DNA of 64,000 nt from Thiomicrorhabdus sp. 6S3-12 (lineage in GTDB: Bacteria; Pseudomonadota; Gammaproteobacteria; Thiomicrospirales; Thiomicrospiraceae), in the NCBI RefSeq assembly GCF_017571475.1, contig NZ_JAGETW010000009.1, positions 1 through 64,000 of the forward strand, read 5' to 3'. Both the position numbers and the translations under genes were made by a program. The notes below the pieces were generated by a model that saw only the letters and a program-made list of their open reading frames with translations, did no database searches and was not told where the DNA came from. This document shows positions 15,873 to 25,199 of the stretch, piece by piece; position 1 is the stretch's first letter, and the number at the start of each line of letters is the position of its first letter.

Positions 15873-18491
15873 TTAAAACTCTTCCCATTCGTCACCACCA
15901 CTCTGGCTGTTGCCGGGAGCGGGGATTTGAGCGGGTTTGGCAGTGCTTTTCGTCTCCTTTTCCGGCGCTGAAGAAGCTTTAGCAGGCTGCTTGGCCGTCG
16001 CTTTAGGCGCCGGAGCGGCAGGCGAACTGATTTTCGGCGCGACGTAACTGGGCTGGTTACCGGTTTTAAAGAAGGCCATATTCTGTTGCAGCACTTGCGC
16101 CTGTTCGCTCATGGTCGCCGCTGCCGCAGAGGTTCTGTCAACCAGTGCCGAGTTTTGCTGGGTTGCGATATCGATATCGCTGATCGCTTGATAGACCTGA
16201 TTAACGCCTTCGGATTGTTCGGCGGAGGCATTGGTGATCTGGTGGATCATGCCATTGGCTTTATCGATGGACTCGGTAATGCTCTTGATGACTTTACCGG
16301 TCTCGCTGGCCAGTTTGGTTCCCTGGTCAATACGCAATACGCTGGAATCAATCAACTGTTTGATGTCTTTCGCTGCATCGGCGGATTTTTGCGCCAAAGC
16401 GCGTACTTCACCGGCAACGACGGCAAAGCCGCGACCGTGTTCTCCGGCACGTGCCGCTTCGACCGCAGCATTCAGTGCCAGCAGGTTGGTCTGGAAAGCA
16501 ATGCTGTCGATCAGGGTGACAATTTCGGCAATTTCGTGACTTGAATCCTGAATCGAGCCCATGGCTTCAATGGTTTTTTCCATGACCTGACCTGCCTGCT
16601 CGGTCTGACTGTTGACTTCTTCGAACAGAACGGCGGCATGATGAGCGCTTTCAGTGTTGTTCTGGACCGCGGAATTCATCTCTTCCATAGTCGCCGAAGT
16701 CTCTTCCAGAGCCGCTGCCTGTTGCTGTACGCGGGAACTTAAATCGGTTGCGTCGCGCGAAAGCGTTCCGGCTTCGTCACTGACGGTCGCCGAAGTGTGT
16801 ACTGCTTGATCGACCGTTTCCGCCAGTCGTTCAATCGATTGATTAATCGCGTTTTTAAGCTGTTCCAGCTCGCCTTGATATTCGCCGTTAATGCGTTGCG
16901 TCAGGTCGCCGGAGGCTTGAGCGGTAACCACTTTGGTGATTTCGCCAAGTGCTTGTTCAAGTTCGTCCATCGATTGGTTGATGCGTTCTTTAAGCGTGGT
17001 AAGTTCGCCGTTGGTTTGCAGGTTAACGCGGCTGTTGAAACGTCCCTGACGCATATCCTGCATGACCAGGTTAATGCCCTGAATGATTTCGTTGGTCTCA
17101 TTCATTGCCGTTTGCGCGTTGTCCAGCATGGTACGGAAATCGCCTTGAGCCATCCCCGAGTTGACGGCAATGTCGTATTCGCCGTCCTTAAGTGATTGCA
17201 TGACATTCGAGAGCTCATGCATTACATGAGATATGTTCTTGGCACTGCTGTTAACACCATCTTTCAGTGCGCCAAGATCCCCTTTGTACTCTCCGCTGAT
17301 CTGGCGTGAGAAATCGCCCGAGGCAATCGCCTTAACTACGTTATTGGCCTCGTCCAGCGCCTGACTGATGTTATTCAGCAGGTTGTTTAAAGCGCTCGCG
17401 GTACGGCCGACTTCATCCTGACCGTTAACCGTGAACTTCTGACTGAAATCGCCGCTGTTGACAATCTGATCGGTCATCTTCTGCACTGATTCCAGCGGTC
17501 TGATGACGACTCGGGTGACTACCATTACCAGAATGCCCGAAAGAACAATAATGCCGAAAATAATGCCCAGAATCGACATCCAAGCTGAGTTCATCGCCTG
17601 ATTAATCGGGCCTTCATAGACGTTTTTATCCAGAATGAAAATATGGCGGCCGAACGCCTGATTGTTTTCATCCAGTGCCGGCACGTCAATATAGGCTTTA
17701 TTACCATTTACATATACATGATGATCGTTAGCGTCGACTTCTTTAAAGCTGCTTTTGACCATTTCCAGCGATTCCGGTTTAAACCAGCGGTCATTGGCAA
17801 CGACATAGTTATTTCCGATTGAGGTGTTTTTATTCAGTAGCTGAGCGTTGTTGAATTTGTTCTGTAAATACTCTTTGCTGACAAGAAGTACCCAGTAACC
17901 GTTGTTCTCTTTGACAAAGGTTTTGCTGACGGAAGCCAGACCTTGCGTCATTGACAGCATACCGACCATTTCACCCTGATAGAGAACCGGTGACAGAGAG
18001 ACTACGCCAACACCGCGTTCGTCAATCGTCAAAGAACCGAAGGCCTGCTTGTCTTGTTGAACTTTTTTGAAAAAAGCATTTTGTGCGTGATTGGTGCTGG
18101 GATTGCCTTGATGCCATGATTGAATCAACGATTGCCCGTTGGTAGCGATCAATTCCGTCTTAATATTCTTATAATTTGTCTGATCGGCATAACGTTGGCG
18201 AATGGAATCGATCAGTTGTTTGGCCGCAGATAATTCGCCGCTTCTCAGGGAGTAGATTGCCTGATCGTTAAAACTGAGTGCTGTGGAGCCGGTAATTCCG
18301 CCCTGAACCTTTAGATGCAGCTGGTCGTCGATAAAGGTTTTCATTTGATGGGTCAGTCTGTTTTCAACTTCTCCTTTAACCGGAGCGACGGAGGTGAAAT
18401 ACAGGATTACGCCGATAACGAATGCGACTGAGAGGCCGACGATAGTGGCAATGGTAATAACTTTTGTTCTGAGCGAAGATTGGGCGGACAT
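15873..18491 (-). CDS. Methyl-accepting chemotaxis protein with Cache-type sensor and HAMP array
   Basis: 872 residues. Membrane segments at about 11-32 and 303-330 flank a periplasmic Cache-like sensor domain (about 35-300). A canonical HAMP (330-383) is followed by several HAMP-like repeats with SGDF or SGDL and GEYxGxL motifs (about 385-565). The signalling domain (about 580-800) has the conserved hairpin tip around IDSIAFQTNLLALNAAVEAA. A Pro/Ala/Lys-rich linker leads to a C-terminal EWEEF, which resembles the CheR/CheB-tethering pentapeptide. It senses an unknown ligand and signals to CheA through CheW. No che genes are nearby. It is a single-gene unit. Confidence 0.93.
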   Translation of the reverse strand: MSAQSSLRTKVITIATIVGLSVAFVIGVILYFTSVAPVKGEVENRLTHQMKTFIDDQLHLKVQGGITGSTALSFNDQAIYSLRSGELSAAKQLIDSIRQRYADQTNYKNIKTELIATNGQSLIQSWHQGNPSTNHAQNAFFKKVQQDKQAFGSLTIDERGVGVVSLSPVLYQGEMVGMLSMTQGLASVSKTFVKENNGYWVLLVSKEYLQNKFNNAQLLNKNTSIGNNYVVANDRWFKPESLEMVKSSFKEVDANDHHVYVNGNKAYIDVPALDENNQAFGRHIFILDKNVYEGPINQAMNSAWMSILGIIFGIIVLSGILVMVVTRVVIRPLESVQKMTDQIVNSGDFSQKFTVNGQDEVGRTASALNNLLNNISQALDEANNVVKAIASGDFSRQISGEYKGDLGALKDGVNSSAKNISHVMHELSNVMQSLKDGEYDIAVNSGMAQGDFRTMLDNAQTAMNETNEIIQGINLVMQDMRQGRFNSRVNLQTNGELTTLKERINQSMDELEQALGEITKVVTAQASGDLTQRINGEYQGELEQLKNAINQSIERLAETVDQAVHTSATVSDEAGTLSRDATDLSSRVQQQAAALEETSATMEEMNSAVQNNTESAHHAAVLFEEVNSQTEQAGQVMEKTIEAMGSIQDSSHEIAEIVTLIDSIAFQTNLLALNAAVEAARAGEHGRGFAVVAGEVRALAQKSADAAKDIKQLIDSSVLRIDQGTKLASETGKVIKSITESIDKANGMIHQITNASAEQSEGVNQVYQAISDIDIATQQNSALVDRTSAAAATMSEQAQVLQQNMAFFKTGNQPSYVAPKISSPAAPAPKATAKQPAKASSAPEKETKSTAKPAQIPAPGNSQSGGDEWEEF

Positions 18492-18679
18492 AGATTTAGC
18501 CTCGATGGGGTTAGATCATTTATAAAATTACCGGGAGATTTTGATGTGCGCCTGGCGTGCCAAAGCACGTCAAAGCATGTCAAATCGTTACTAAACTGTA
18601 ACGGCAGTAGCCGATAATCGTCAATTATTATAAGGTTATTCTTGGAATTATTACTTATAAACTTGATTAGGAAAAAGGT

Positions 18680-19627
18680 GTGCACACGACTTCTTTGCAA
18701 AAGGCCGCGGCGATCTGGTCTGCCTGCCGGCCGAATTTTCTTCTATTAGGGTTGATAATGCCCTTATCTGCCACGGCTTTGAGCACCTATCAAGGCATTG
18801 ACTGGCATCCCGTTGTGCTTGCGTTGTTACTGCTTAGCGCCTTGTTGGCGCATGCTGCGGTTAATTTGCGTAACGAAATCGAGGACACCGAATCCGGCCT
18901 CGATGCAATTACCTTTAAAACCGCTTTTAGCGGAGGCAGCGGGGCGCTGCTCGGTTTTCAGGCAGATCTTGGCTTTGCCGAACGCGCTTATCAGATTATG
19001 GTTGCGGTGTTGCTGGTGTTGGGGTTGTATTTTTCCTGGAGTGTAAGCCTGTGGCTGCTTGTGTTGGGTGGGATCGGTCTGATTTTGATTCGTTTTTATA
19101 CTTCGACGATCACGCGACGTCCAATAGTTTATTGGTTGGCGGCCGGATTGGGATTCGGGCCGGTAATGCTTTTGGGGTCCTATTGGGTCATTGCCGGCCA
19201 GGTGGATAGCGCAGCACTGATTTTTGCATTGATCTGTTTTTTTCTGGTCAATAACCTGTTGCTGCTTAATCAGTTACCCGATATTCAGGCGGATCGAAGC
19301 GTCGGCCGCAGCAATGTCTGGATCGTCTATGGCAATAATAGCGCCTATTCGTTGTTTGTTTTTTCCTGCTTGAGCAGTCTGCTTCTACTAGTGATTATGG
19401 CGGCGCTGCTGGAGCATATGATTCTAAATCTGCTGACCCTTTGGGCTGTGCCAATGCTCTGGATGGCGGTACATTTGAAAAAATGGCTTAAAGAGAATCC
19501 GGACATGACAATCAGCTTAGAAAATTTACCTATTTTGCGCCCAATTCTAGCAATGAATGTCATAATAAACCTCTTTTTTCCGTTGAGCATCGCTTCTGTC
19601 CTGATGATTGGAACTGGTGCCGTTTGA
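18680..19627 (+). CDS. UbiA-superfamily prenyltransferase
   Basis: 315 residues with about eight or nine membrane helices. The two Asp-rich motifs of the superfamily are visible as NLRNEIEDTESGLD (about 62-75) and NQLPDIQADRSVGR. It begins IWSACRPNFLLLGLIMPL, like MenA-type enzymes. The family transfers isoprenoid chains to aromatic acceptors (quinones, haem, others); neither acceptor nor product can be told. It starts at GTG with an AGGAAAAAGG stretch upstream. cysM starts 27 bases after its stop, so they are likely co-transcribed, although a functional link is not obvious. Confidence 0.82.
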   Translation: MHTTSLQKAAAIWSACRPNFLLLGLIMPLSATALSTYQGIDWHPVVLALLLLSALLAHAAVNLRNEIEDTESGLDAITFKTAFSGGSGALLGFQADLGFAERAYQIMVAVLLVLGLYFSWSVSLWLLVLGGIGLILIRFYTSTITRRPIVYWLAAGLGFGPVMLLGSYWVIAGQVDSAALIFALICFFLVNNLLLLNQLPDIQADRSVGRSNVWIVYGNNSAYSLFVFSCLSSLLLLVIMAALLEHMILNLLTLWAVPMLWMAVHLKKWLKENPDMTISLENLPILRPILAMNVIINLFFPLSIASVLMIGTGAV

Positions 19628-19653
19628 ATACAATTTGCTACGAAGGAATTCGA

Positions 19654-20541
19654 ATGTTTGCAACCCTTACTGATTTTGTCGGCAATACGCCGCTTGTCAA
19701 AGTTCAGCGTCTTCTCAATCCGCAAACCAACAGCGTGATTCTCGCCAAGCTGGAAGGGAATAATCCGGCGGGTTCGGTCAAGGACCGTCCTGCTTTGTAT
19801 ATGATTCAGCAGGCGGAAGTGCGCGGAGAGATTAAGCCGGGGGATACCCTGGTCGAAGCGACAAGCGGAAATACCGGTATCGCACTGGCTATGGCAGCGG
19901 CCCTGAAAGGCTATAAGATGAAACTGATTATGCCGGACAATATGAGTATGGAACGCAAAGCGTCCATGTCCGCTTATGGAGCCGAATTGATTACGGTTTC
20001 CAAGGAAGAGGGGATGGAAGGCGCTCGCGATCTGGCTCAGAAAATGGTCAGGGACGGTCAGGGGGTTATGCTTGATCAGTTCTCCAACCCGGATAATCCG
20101 CTGGCGCACTATCATTCGACCGGCCCGGAAATCTGGCGCGATTCGCAGCAGAAAATTACACATTTTGTCAGTGCAATGGGCACCACAGGGACCATTATGG
20201 GCACCTCCATGTATCTGAAAGAACAGAATCCGGATATCCAGATTGTCGGTGTGCAACCGCAGGAAGGAGCCGCAATCCCCGGGATTCGCCGCTGGCCGAA
20301 GGAGTATATGCCGAAGATCTACGAGGAGACTCGTGTAGATCGAATTATTGATATGTCACAGACATTGGCCGAAGAAACTATGCGCGAGATGGCGCGCAAG
20401 GAAGGTATTTTTGCGGGTGTTTCTTCCGGAGGCGCTATGGCTGCGGCGCTGAAGGTCGCCAATGAAGTGGAAAACGCCGTGGTGGTGACGATTGTCTGCG
20501 ACCGTGGCGACCGTTATCTTTCCACCGGTGTTTTCAATTAA
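19654..20541 (+). CDS. cysM: Cysteine synthase B (O-acetylserine sulfhydrylase)
   Basis: 295 residues of the PLP fold-type II family. The PLP lysine is Lys43 in NNPAGSVKDRPA. The TSGNTGIALA motif binds the substrate carboxylate, and GTTGTIMGT holds the PLP phosphate. CysM-type features include RRWPKEYMPKIY and a short C terminus ending DRGDRYLSTGVF. It makes cysteine from O-acetylserine and sulfide or thiosulfate in the cytoplasm. The ATG at 19654 has AAGGA upstream; the frame also runs back to a TTG at 19624, which is less likely. Confidence 0.92.
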   Translation: MFATLTDFVGNTPLVKVQRLLNPQTNSVILAKLEGNNPAGSVKDRPALYMIQQAEVRGEIKPGDTLVEATSGNTGIALAMAAALKGYKMKLIMPDNMSMERKASMSAYGAELITVSKEEGMEGARDLAQKMVRDGQGVMLDQFSNPDNPLAHYHSTGPEIWRDSQQKITHFVSAMGTTGTIMGTSMYLKEQNPDIQIVGVQPQEGAAIPGIRRWPKEYMPKIYEETRVDRIIDMSQTLAEETMREMARKEGIFAGVSSGGAMAAALKVANEVENAVVVTIVCDRGDRYLSTGVFN

Positions 20542-20578
20542 GCGCGTACAACAGAATCATGCAGGATAAGAAGAAAAA

Positions 20579-21079
20579 ATGGCAAGGGAAATCGAACGTA
20601 AGTTTTTAGTCGAGGACGAGAGCTGGAAAGCGTTAGCGCACAAGAAAACGCATTTTGCACAAGGTTATTTGACTCCTTTGAAAGGGGCAGTAAAGAGTTC
20701 GGTACGGGTGCGGATCGAAGGAGAGCGGGCCAATATCAATATAAAAAGTCTTGAGATCGGTTTAAGTCGTGACGAGTATGAATACTCGATTCCCATGGAA
20801 GATGCCGAAAAAATGTTAAAAACGCTGGCCGTCGGTCCAGTGATCGAAAAAATGCGTTATCTGGTGAACTACGGCAGTCATACCTGGGAAATCGACGAAT
20901 TTTACGGGGATAACAGCGGATTGATTGTAGCCGAAGTGGAAATGGCGTCTGAAAACGATGAAATAGCCATGCCGGAATGGGCCGGTAAAGAGGTGACTCA
21001 CGAAGCCCGCTATTATAATATTAGTCTTTCCGAATATCCGTACCAGAGCTGGAACGAAAACGAGAAAAAAGGATTTTAG
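20579..21079 (+). CDS. CYTH-domain protein (triphosphate tunnel metalloenzyme)
   Basis: 166 residues beginning MAREIERKFLV, which holds the ExExK motif that defines CYTH proteins. Alternating charged strands (SSVRVRIEGERANINIKS, EIDEFYGDNSGLIVAEVEM) form the tunnel residues. Bacterial single-domain members hydrolyse inorganic triphosphate or nucleoside triphosphates; some are adenylate cyclases. Length and motif suit a short tripolyphosphatase. It lies 37 bases after cysM and 2 bases before the TolC gene, so it is in an operon. Confidence 0.88.
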   Translation: MAREIERKFLVEDESWKALAHKKTHFAQGYLTPLKGAVKSSVRVRIEGERANINIKSLEIGLSRDEYEYSIPMEDAEKMLKTLAVGPVIEKMRYLVNYGSHTWEIDEFYGDNSGLIVAEVEMASENDEIAMPEWAGKEVTHEARYYNISLSEYPYQSWNENEKKGF

Positions 21080-21081
21080 TT

Positions 21082-22434
21082 ATGCGCCAACAACCAAATA
21101 AAGAGTTTAAAGGTCAGTGGAATCCGCTCAAAGCGCTTCCGAAGGCGTTGTTGATCGCCGGTGTTTTCGGGCTTTCGCAGGGAGCTCATGCCAAGGCGAA
21201 CGGGCTTATTGATGTCTATCAGATGGCATTGCAGTATGATCCGGTATTGGCCCAAGCCAAAGCACAGTATGAAGCCGACAAGGAACAGTTGAATGCGTTG
21301 GAGGGCGGTCTTTTGCCGCAGATTCAGGCCGGCGCTTCCTATACCAATTCCGATAGTTCGCTGTCCGGTTATGACGCCGAATATACCAATATGTCGCTGA
21401 GCCTGAATCAGAGCGTATATCAGCACGAACTCTGGGCTCGAATCGATCAGTCGGAAATTGCGCTGCAGGCCTCTCAGGTTGCTTTACAGACAGCCGAAGA
21501 AGAGTTGATTCTTAAAGTTACGGAAGCTTATTTCAATGTGTTGCTTGCCGAACAGACATTGGAACTGTACAAGTCACGCGAAAAGTCCGATCTGTTGCAG
21601 CTGGAAAGCGCTCAGGCATCGGCAGAAGTCGGTTTGGCGAGTCAGGTGGATGTTCTGCAAGCCAAATCCAGTTACGATCTGTCAAAATCGAACCGTATTA
21701 ATGCCGAAAACAGTCTCGATCTGGCACAGGAAGAGTTGCTTAAAATTACCGGAAAACCTTTCGAATCTCTGAAAATGTTACCGCTTGAAACGCAGCTGCC
21801 GCACTATGAACTGAGTCTTGCCGAAGTGGAAAATCAGGCTCAGGAGAATAATCTGGGCGTTCGCGCTTCAGTTTATCAGGCGCAAATCGCCAAGCAGGAG
21901 ATTGAAGTGCAGAAGTCGGGGTATTGGCCTGTCGTTTCCGCTCAAGCACAATATAACGATCGAAATTACCAGACCGATCAATCCGATGTTTCCGACACCT
22001 CAATCGGGGTTAATGTGACAGTTCCGCTATACACCGGTGGCAGTACGACTTCGAATGTCAGCGCGGCCCGCTTTGCCAGTCAGAAGAGTAATGAGGCGTT
22101 GCGTGACAGTAAAAACCTGGCACGTCTCAATGCCCGTTCGCAGGTACGTAATATCCAGCGCGGCGAAGTTTTGATTGCCGCACTGCGTGAAGCGGTCAAA
22201 TCGAATGATGCTTTCCTCGAAGCGGCGGAAGAAGGCTATAAAGTCGGCCTTAAAGATATGCTTGAAGTTTTAAGTGCACGTGCCAATCAGGTTGATGCGC
22301 GCAAAAATCTTGTCGAAGCCCTGCACAATCAGGTTCTAAACCGTCTGCGTCTGGAATCTGCGCTCGGCGATCTGACACCGCAGGATCTGGAAGAGTTCGA
22401 CCGACTGCTTAAGGCGGGAAGCAACGCCTCTTGA
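21082..22434 (+). CDS. TolC-family outer-membrane channel protein
   Basis: 450 residues. A signal peptide (about 1-36, ending GAHAKA) precedes two related helical halves rich in Gln, Ala and Leu, each with the OEP pattern (IDVYQMALQYDPVLAQAKAQYEA early, RLNARSQVRNIQRGEV in the second half) and short barrel strands (VNVTVPLYTGG). It forms a trimeric channel for type I export or drug efflux. No inner-membrane partners are adjacent, so it could serve several systems, as E. coli TolC does. Its Shine-Dalgarno lies inside the end of the CYTH gene. Confidence 0.9.
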   Translation: MRQQPNKEFKGQWNPLKALPKALLIAGVFGLSQGAHAKANGLIDVYQMALQYDPVLAQAKAQYEADKEQLNALEGGLLPQIQAGASYTNSDSSLSGYDAEYTNMSLSLNQSVYQHELWARIDQSEIALQASQVALQTAEEELILKVTEAYFNVLLAEQTLELYKSREKSDLLQLESAQASAEVGLASQVDVLQAKSSYDLSKSNRINAENSLDLAQEELLKITGKPFESLKMLPLETQLPHYELSLAEVENQAQENNLGVRASVYQAQIAKQEIEVQKSGYWPVVSAQAQYNDRNYQTDQSDVSDTSIGVNVTVPLYTGGSTTSNVSAARFASQKSNEALRDSKNLARLNARSQVRNIQRGEVLIAALREAVKSNDAFLEAAEEGYKVGLKDMLEVLSARANQVDARKNLVEALHNQVLNRLRLESALGDLTPQDLEEFDRLLKAGSNAS

Positions 22435-22453
22435 TGGACGGCGAATCTGCTTT

Positions 22454-23986
22454 ATGAATGACTTTTATTGCCGTCGGCGTTTCTTAAAATATGTTTCAAC
22501 GGCCGCAGCGGCTCCGTCACTGCTGGCCGGCTGTTCTCAGCCTCTGGCCTATACCACGATCCGCATGGCGGTGACCGGACGGCCGCAAATGCTTGACCCG
22601 CGCAAGGCGACCGATGCGCTTTCCAGCCGGGTTAACCGCCTGCTCTATCGTAAGTTGATCGATTTCAACGACCGTTTCGAACCGATTCCCGACCTGGCCG
22701 ACTGGCAAAAGCTGTCGGATACGCATTACCGTTTTCGCCTCAGGGAACAAAGCCGTTTCATCAACGGTGATCTACTGACCGCAGAAGATATCGCGGCAAC
22801 CTATAACAGTGTTTTGGACAAAGGTTTCGGTTCCGCGCACCGCGGATCGCTGAAGAATATTCAGCGTATCGAGGTTATTGATCGAAACACGGTCGATTTT
22901 TTTCTGACTCAGGTGGACGCATTGTTTGTCGGCCGTCTGGTTATCGGTATTGTGCCTAAAAAACTGGTTGAGAAGCAGCACCCGTTTCATCTCGATCCGG
23001 TCGGTTCTGGTGCCTGTCAATGTCTGAAAATATCCGAGCAGTCGATTGTTCTGCAAAGGCGCGAAGACAAAGTTCTGTTGGAGTTCGTTCCGGTTAAGGA
23101 TGCCACCGTGCGGGTACTCAAGCTGCTGAATAACGAAGTGGATCTGTTACAGAACGATCTGTCGCCGGAACTGGTCAATTATTGCCAGCAGCAGGATGGG
23201 GTTGATGTCAGTTTTCGTGAAGGAACCAATTTCGGTTATATCGGTTTTAACTTTGACGATCCGCTATTAAAGCAGCCTGCGCTTCGTCAGGCGATTGCAC
23301 ATGGCATTAACCGTCAGGCAGTGATCGACAGCATGTTTAAAGGGCATGCACGACTGGCGCAGGGGCTTCTGGTTCCTGAGCACTGGTGCGGTGTCGAAGG
23401 AATGCCGGACTATGAATATAATCCGGATAAGGCCCGAGAATTATTACGACAGGTCCAGGTACCGCCTGAATTGCTGAAACAAGACGCCCAGAACCGGACG
23501 GTGATCGAATTGAGTTACAAAACGTCAAATGATCCGACGCGGATTCGTTTGGCGACCATTTACCAGGCGCAACTCAAGCCTCTGGGAATTGAACTGAAGA
23601 TTCAGAGTTACGACTGGGGAACCTTTTATAACGACATTAAAAAAGGTCGTTTCCAGCTATACAGTCTGGCTTGGGTCGGCGTTAAAAGTCCAGATATTTT
23701 CCAGTATGTTTTCGCGTCGAATGCGATTCCTCCGAAAGGGGCTAATCGCGGACGCTATGTCGATCCGGTCGCTGATGATCTGATTTTGCGTGCCGGACAG
23801 AGTCCGGATCTTGAAGAACAAGCCGAACTTTACCGGCAGCTGCAACGTCGCCTGCATGCCAGTTTGGCAGCCATGCCTCTATGGTACGAGGATCAGTACG
23901 CGATTCACAGCAAGCATGTTCATGGCTATCGTCTTTTTGCCGATGGCCGTTTCGATGGTCTGCTTGATGTTCAAAAAAATATTTAA
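22454..23986 (+). CDS. Peptide/nickel-type ABC transporter substrate-binding lipoprotein
   Basis: 510 residues of the SBP family 5 (OppA/DppA type). The N terminus has RRRFLK, a hydrophobic stretch and a LAGC lipobox with Cys27 as the lipidation site; the RRxFLK pattern also allows Tat export. The body shows family hallmarks: MLDPRKATDALSSRV, a FRLREQSRFINGDLLTAEDI segment and GTNFGYIGFNF. It binds peptides in the periplasm for uptake. The two matching permeases lie about 3.4 kb downstream at 27338-29107, and no ATPase genes are in the window. Confidence 0.88.
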   Translation: MNDFYCRRRFLKYVSTAAAAPSLLAGCSQPLAYTTIRMAVTGRPQMLDPRKATDALSSRVNRLLYRKLIDFNDRFEPIPDLADWQKLSDTHYRFRLREQSRFINGDLLTAEDIAATYNSVLDKGFGSAHRGSLKNIQRIEVIDRNTVDFFLTQVDALFVGRLVIGIVPKKLVEKQHPFHLDPVGSGACQCLKISEQSIVLQRREDKVLLEFVPVKDATVRVLKLLNNEVDLLQNDLSPELVNYCQQQDGVDVSFREGTNFGYIGFNFDDPLLKQPALRQAIAHGINRQAVIDSMFKGHARLAQGLLVPEHWCGVEGMPDYEYNPDKARELLRQVQVPPELLKQDAQNRTVIELSYKTSNDPTRIRLATIYQAQLKPLGIELKIQSYDWGTFYNDIKKGRFQLYSLAWVGVKSPDIFQYVFASNAIPPKGANRGRYVDPVADDLILRAGQSPDLEEQAELYRQLQRRLHASLAAMPLWYEDQYAIHSKHVHGYRLFADGRFDGLLDVQKNI

Positions 23987-24024
23987 AAGACTTTCTAATT
24001 GCCAGTTAATAAAGGCTTATGTTT

Positions 24025-25128
24025 TTAAGTGTCCAGTCTGATCGGCAGGCGACGACTGCCCCAGGTTCCCGGCTTCTCGGCAAAAACACCGGCAATTTCA
24101 CTGTTGCAGTGATTGCATAAGGTTTTGCCGTCTCTGCTGTGCAGATTCCATTCACTGAGGTCGTAACGGGTGCGGCCGATTACTTTTTCGCCGCAATGCG
24201 GACAGTAAGTCCCTTGGCCTTCGGGATCGAGTACATTTCCGGTATAGACATACTGTAACCCTGTCTGCATGGCAATTTTGCGCGCCTTTTCCAGCGTCGC
24301 AGCCGGAGTGGCCGGGTTATCCATCATCCGGTAGTCGGGATGATAGGCGGTGAAGTGCAGGGGAACCTGTTCTCCGCAATGTTCTGCGATCCATTCGCAC
24401 ATAGCGGCGATTTCCTGTTCACTGTCATTTTCGCCCGGAATCAGCAGTGTAGTCAGTTCCAGCCAGCAATCGGTTTCCTGACTGACATATTCGATTGTTT
24501 CCAATACCGGCTGCAACTTCGCGCCGGTTAATTGCTGGTAAAAGCGTTCGCTGAAACCTTTGAGGTCGATATTGGCCGCATCCATTGCCTTGAAAAAAGA
24601 TTCGCGCGGTTTTTCGCTGATGTATCCGGCGGTCACAGCGACATTTTTAACGCCGACTTCGCGGCAGGCTTCGGCAGTATCGAGGGCATATTCATAGAAA
24701 ATAACCGGATCGTTGTAGGTGTAGGCGACCGAGGCACAGTTGTGGCTCTGTGCCGCTTGCGCTAGGCTCTGCGGCGCTGCGCGGTCGAGCAGCCGATCCA
24801 TATCTCTTGCTTTGGACATGTCCCAGTTCTGACAGAATTTACAGGCCAGATTACAACCCGCCGTGCCGAAAGAGAGCACGGAGGATCCGGGGAGAAAGTG
24901 GTTCAACGGTTTTTTTTCGATCGGATCGATGCAGAAACCGCTGGAACGTCCGTATGAAGTCAGCCACATTTTATCGTCTTTACGGCCGCGTACGAAACAG
25001 AACCCCCTTTGTCCCTCATGCAGTTTGCATTCGCGAGGACAGAGATCGCATTGAATTAAACCGTTCTCGAGTTTGCGCCAGTGGCCCACAGGGACGACCG
25101 AATCTTCGGCTAAATCGACATTTTTCAT
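24025..25128 (-). CDS. AmmeMemoRadiSam system radical SAM protein
   Basis: 367 residues from the ATG at 25128 (AGAGAA upstream; an ATG at 25149 lacks a Shine-Dalgarno). The radical SAM cluster is CxxxCxxC at Cys92, 96 and 99 (GCNLACKFCQNW). Additional cysteines occur upstream (CDLCPREC with a later CFVRG; Cys27, 30, 34, 44) and near the C terminus (YCPHCG, LCNHCN), suggesting extra metal sites. This matches the pyruvate formate-lyase-activating-like protein of the AMMECR1-MEMO-radical-SAM trio, whose reaction is not established. It is divergent from the MEMO-type gene, with only about 70 bases between. Confidence 0.88.
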   Translation of the reverse strand: MKNVDLAEDSVVPVGHWRKLENGLIQCDLCPRECKLHEGQRGFCFVRGRKDDKMWLTSYGRSSGFCIDPIEKKPLNHFLPGSSVLSFGTAGCNLACKFCQNWDMSKARDMDRLLDRAAPQSLAQAAQSHNCASVAYTYNDPVIFYEYALDTAEACREVGVKNVAVTAGYISEKPRESFFKAMDAANIDLKGFSERFYQQLTGAKLQPVLETIEYVSQETDCWLELTTLLIPGENDSEQEIAAMCEWIAEHCGEQVPLHFTAYHPDYRMMDNPATPAATLEKARKIAMQTGLQYVYTGNVLDPEGQGTYCPHCGEKVIGRTRYDLSEWNLHSRDGKTLCNHCNSEIAGVFAEKPGTWGSRRLPIRLDT

Positions 25129-25199
25129 GGGTATTCTCTTGAAAATCATTTATTTACAGTTATATATAGTGGCAAAGGCACTATTTTTTCAAGGGTTTT

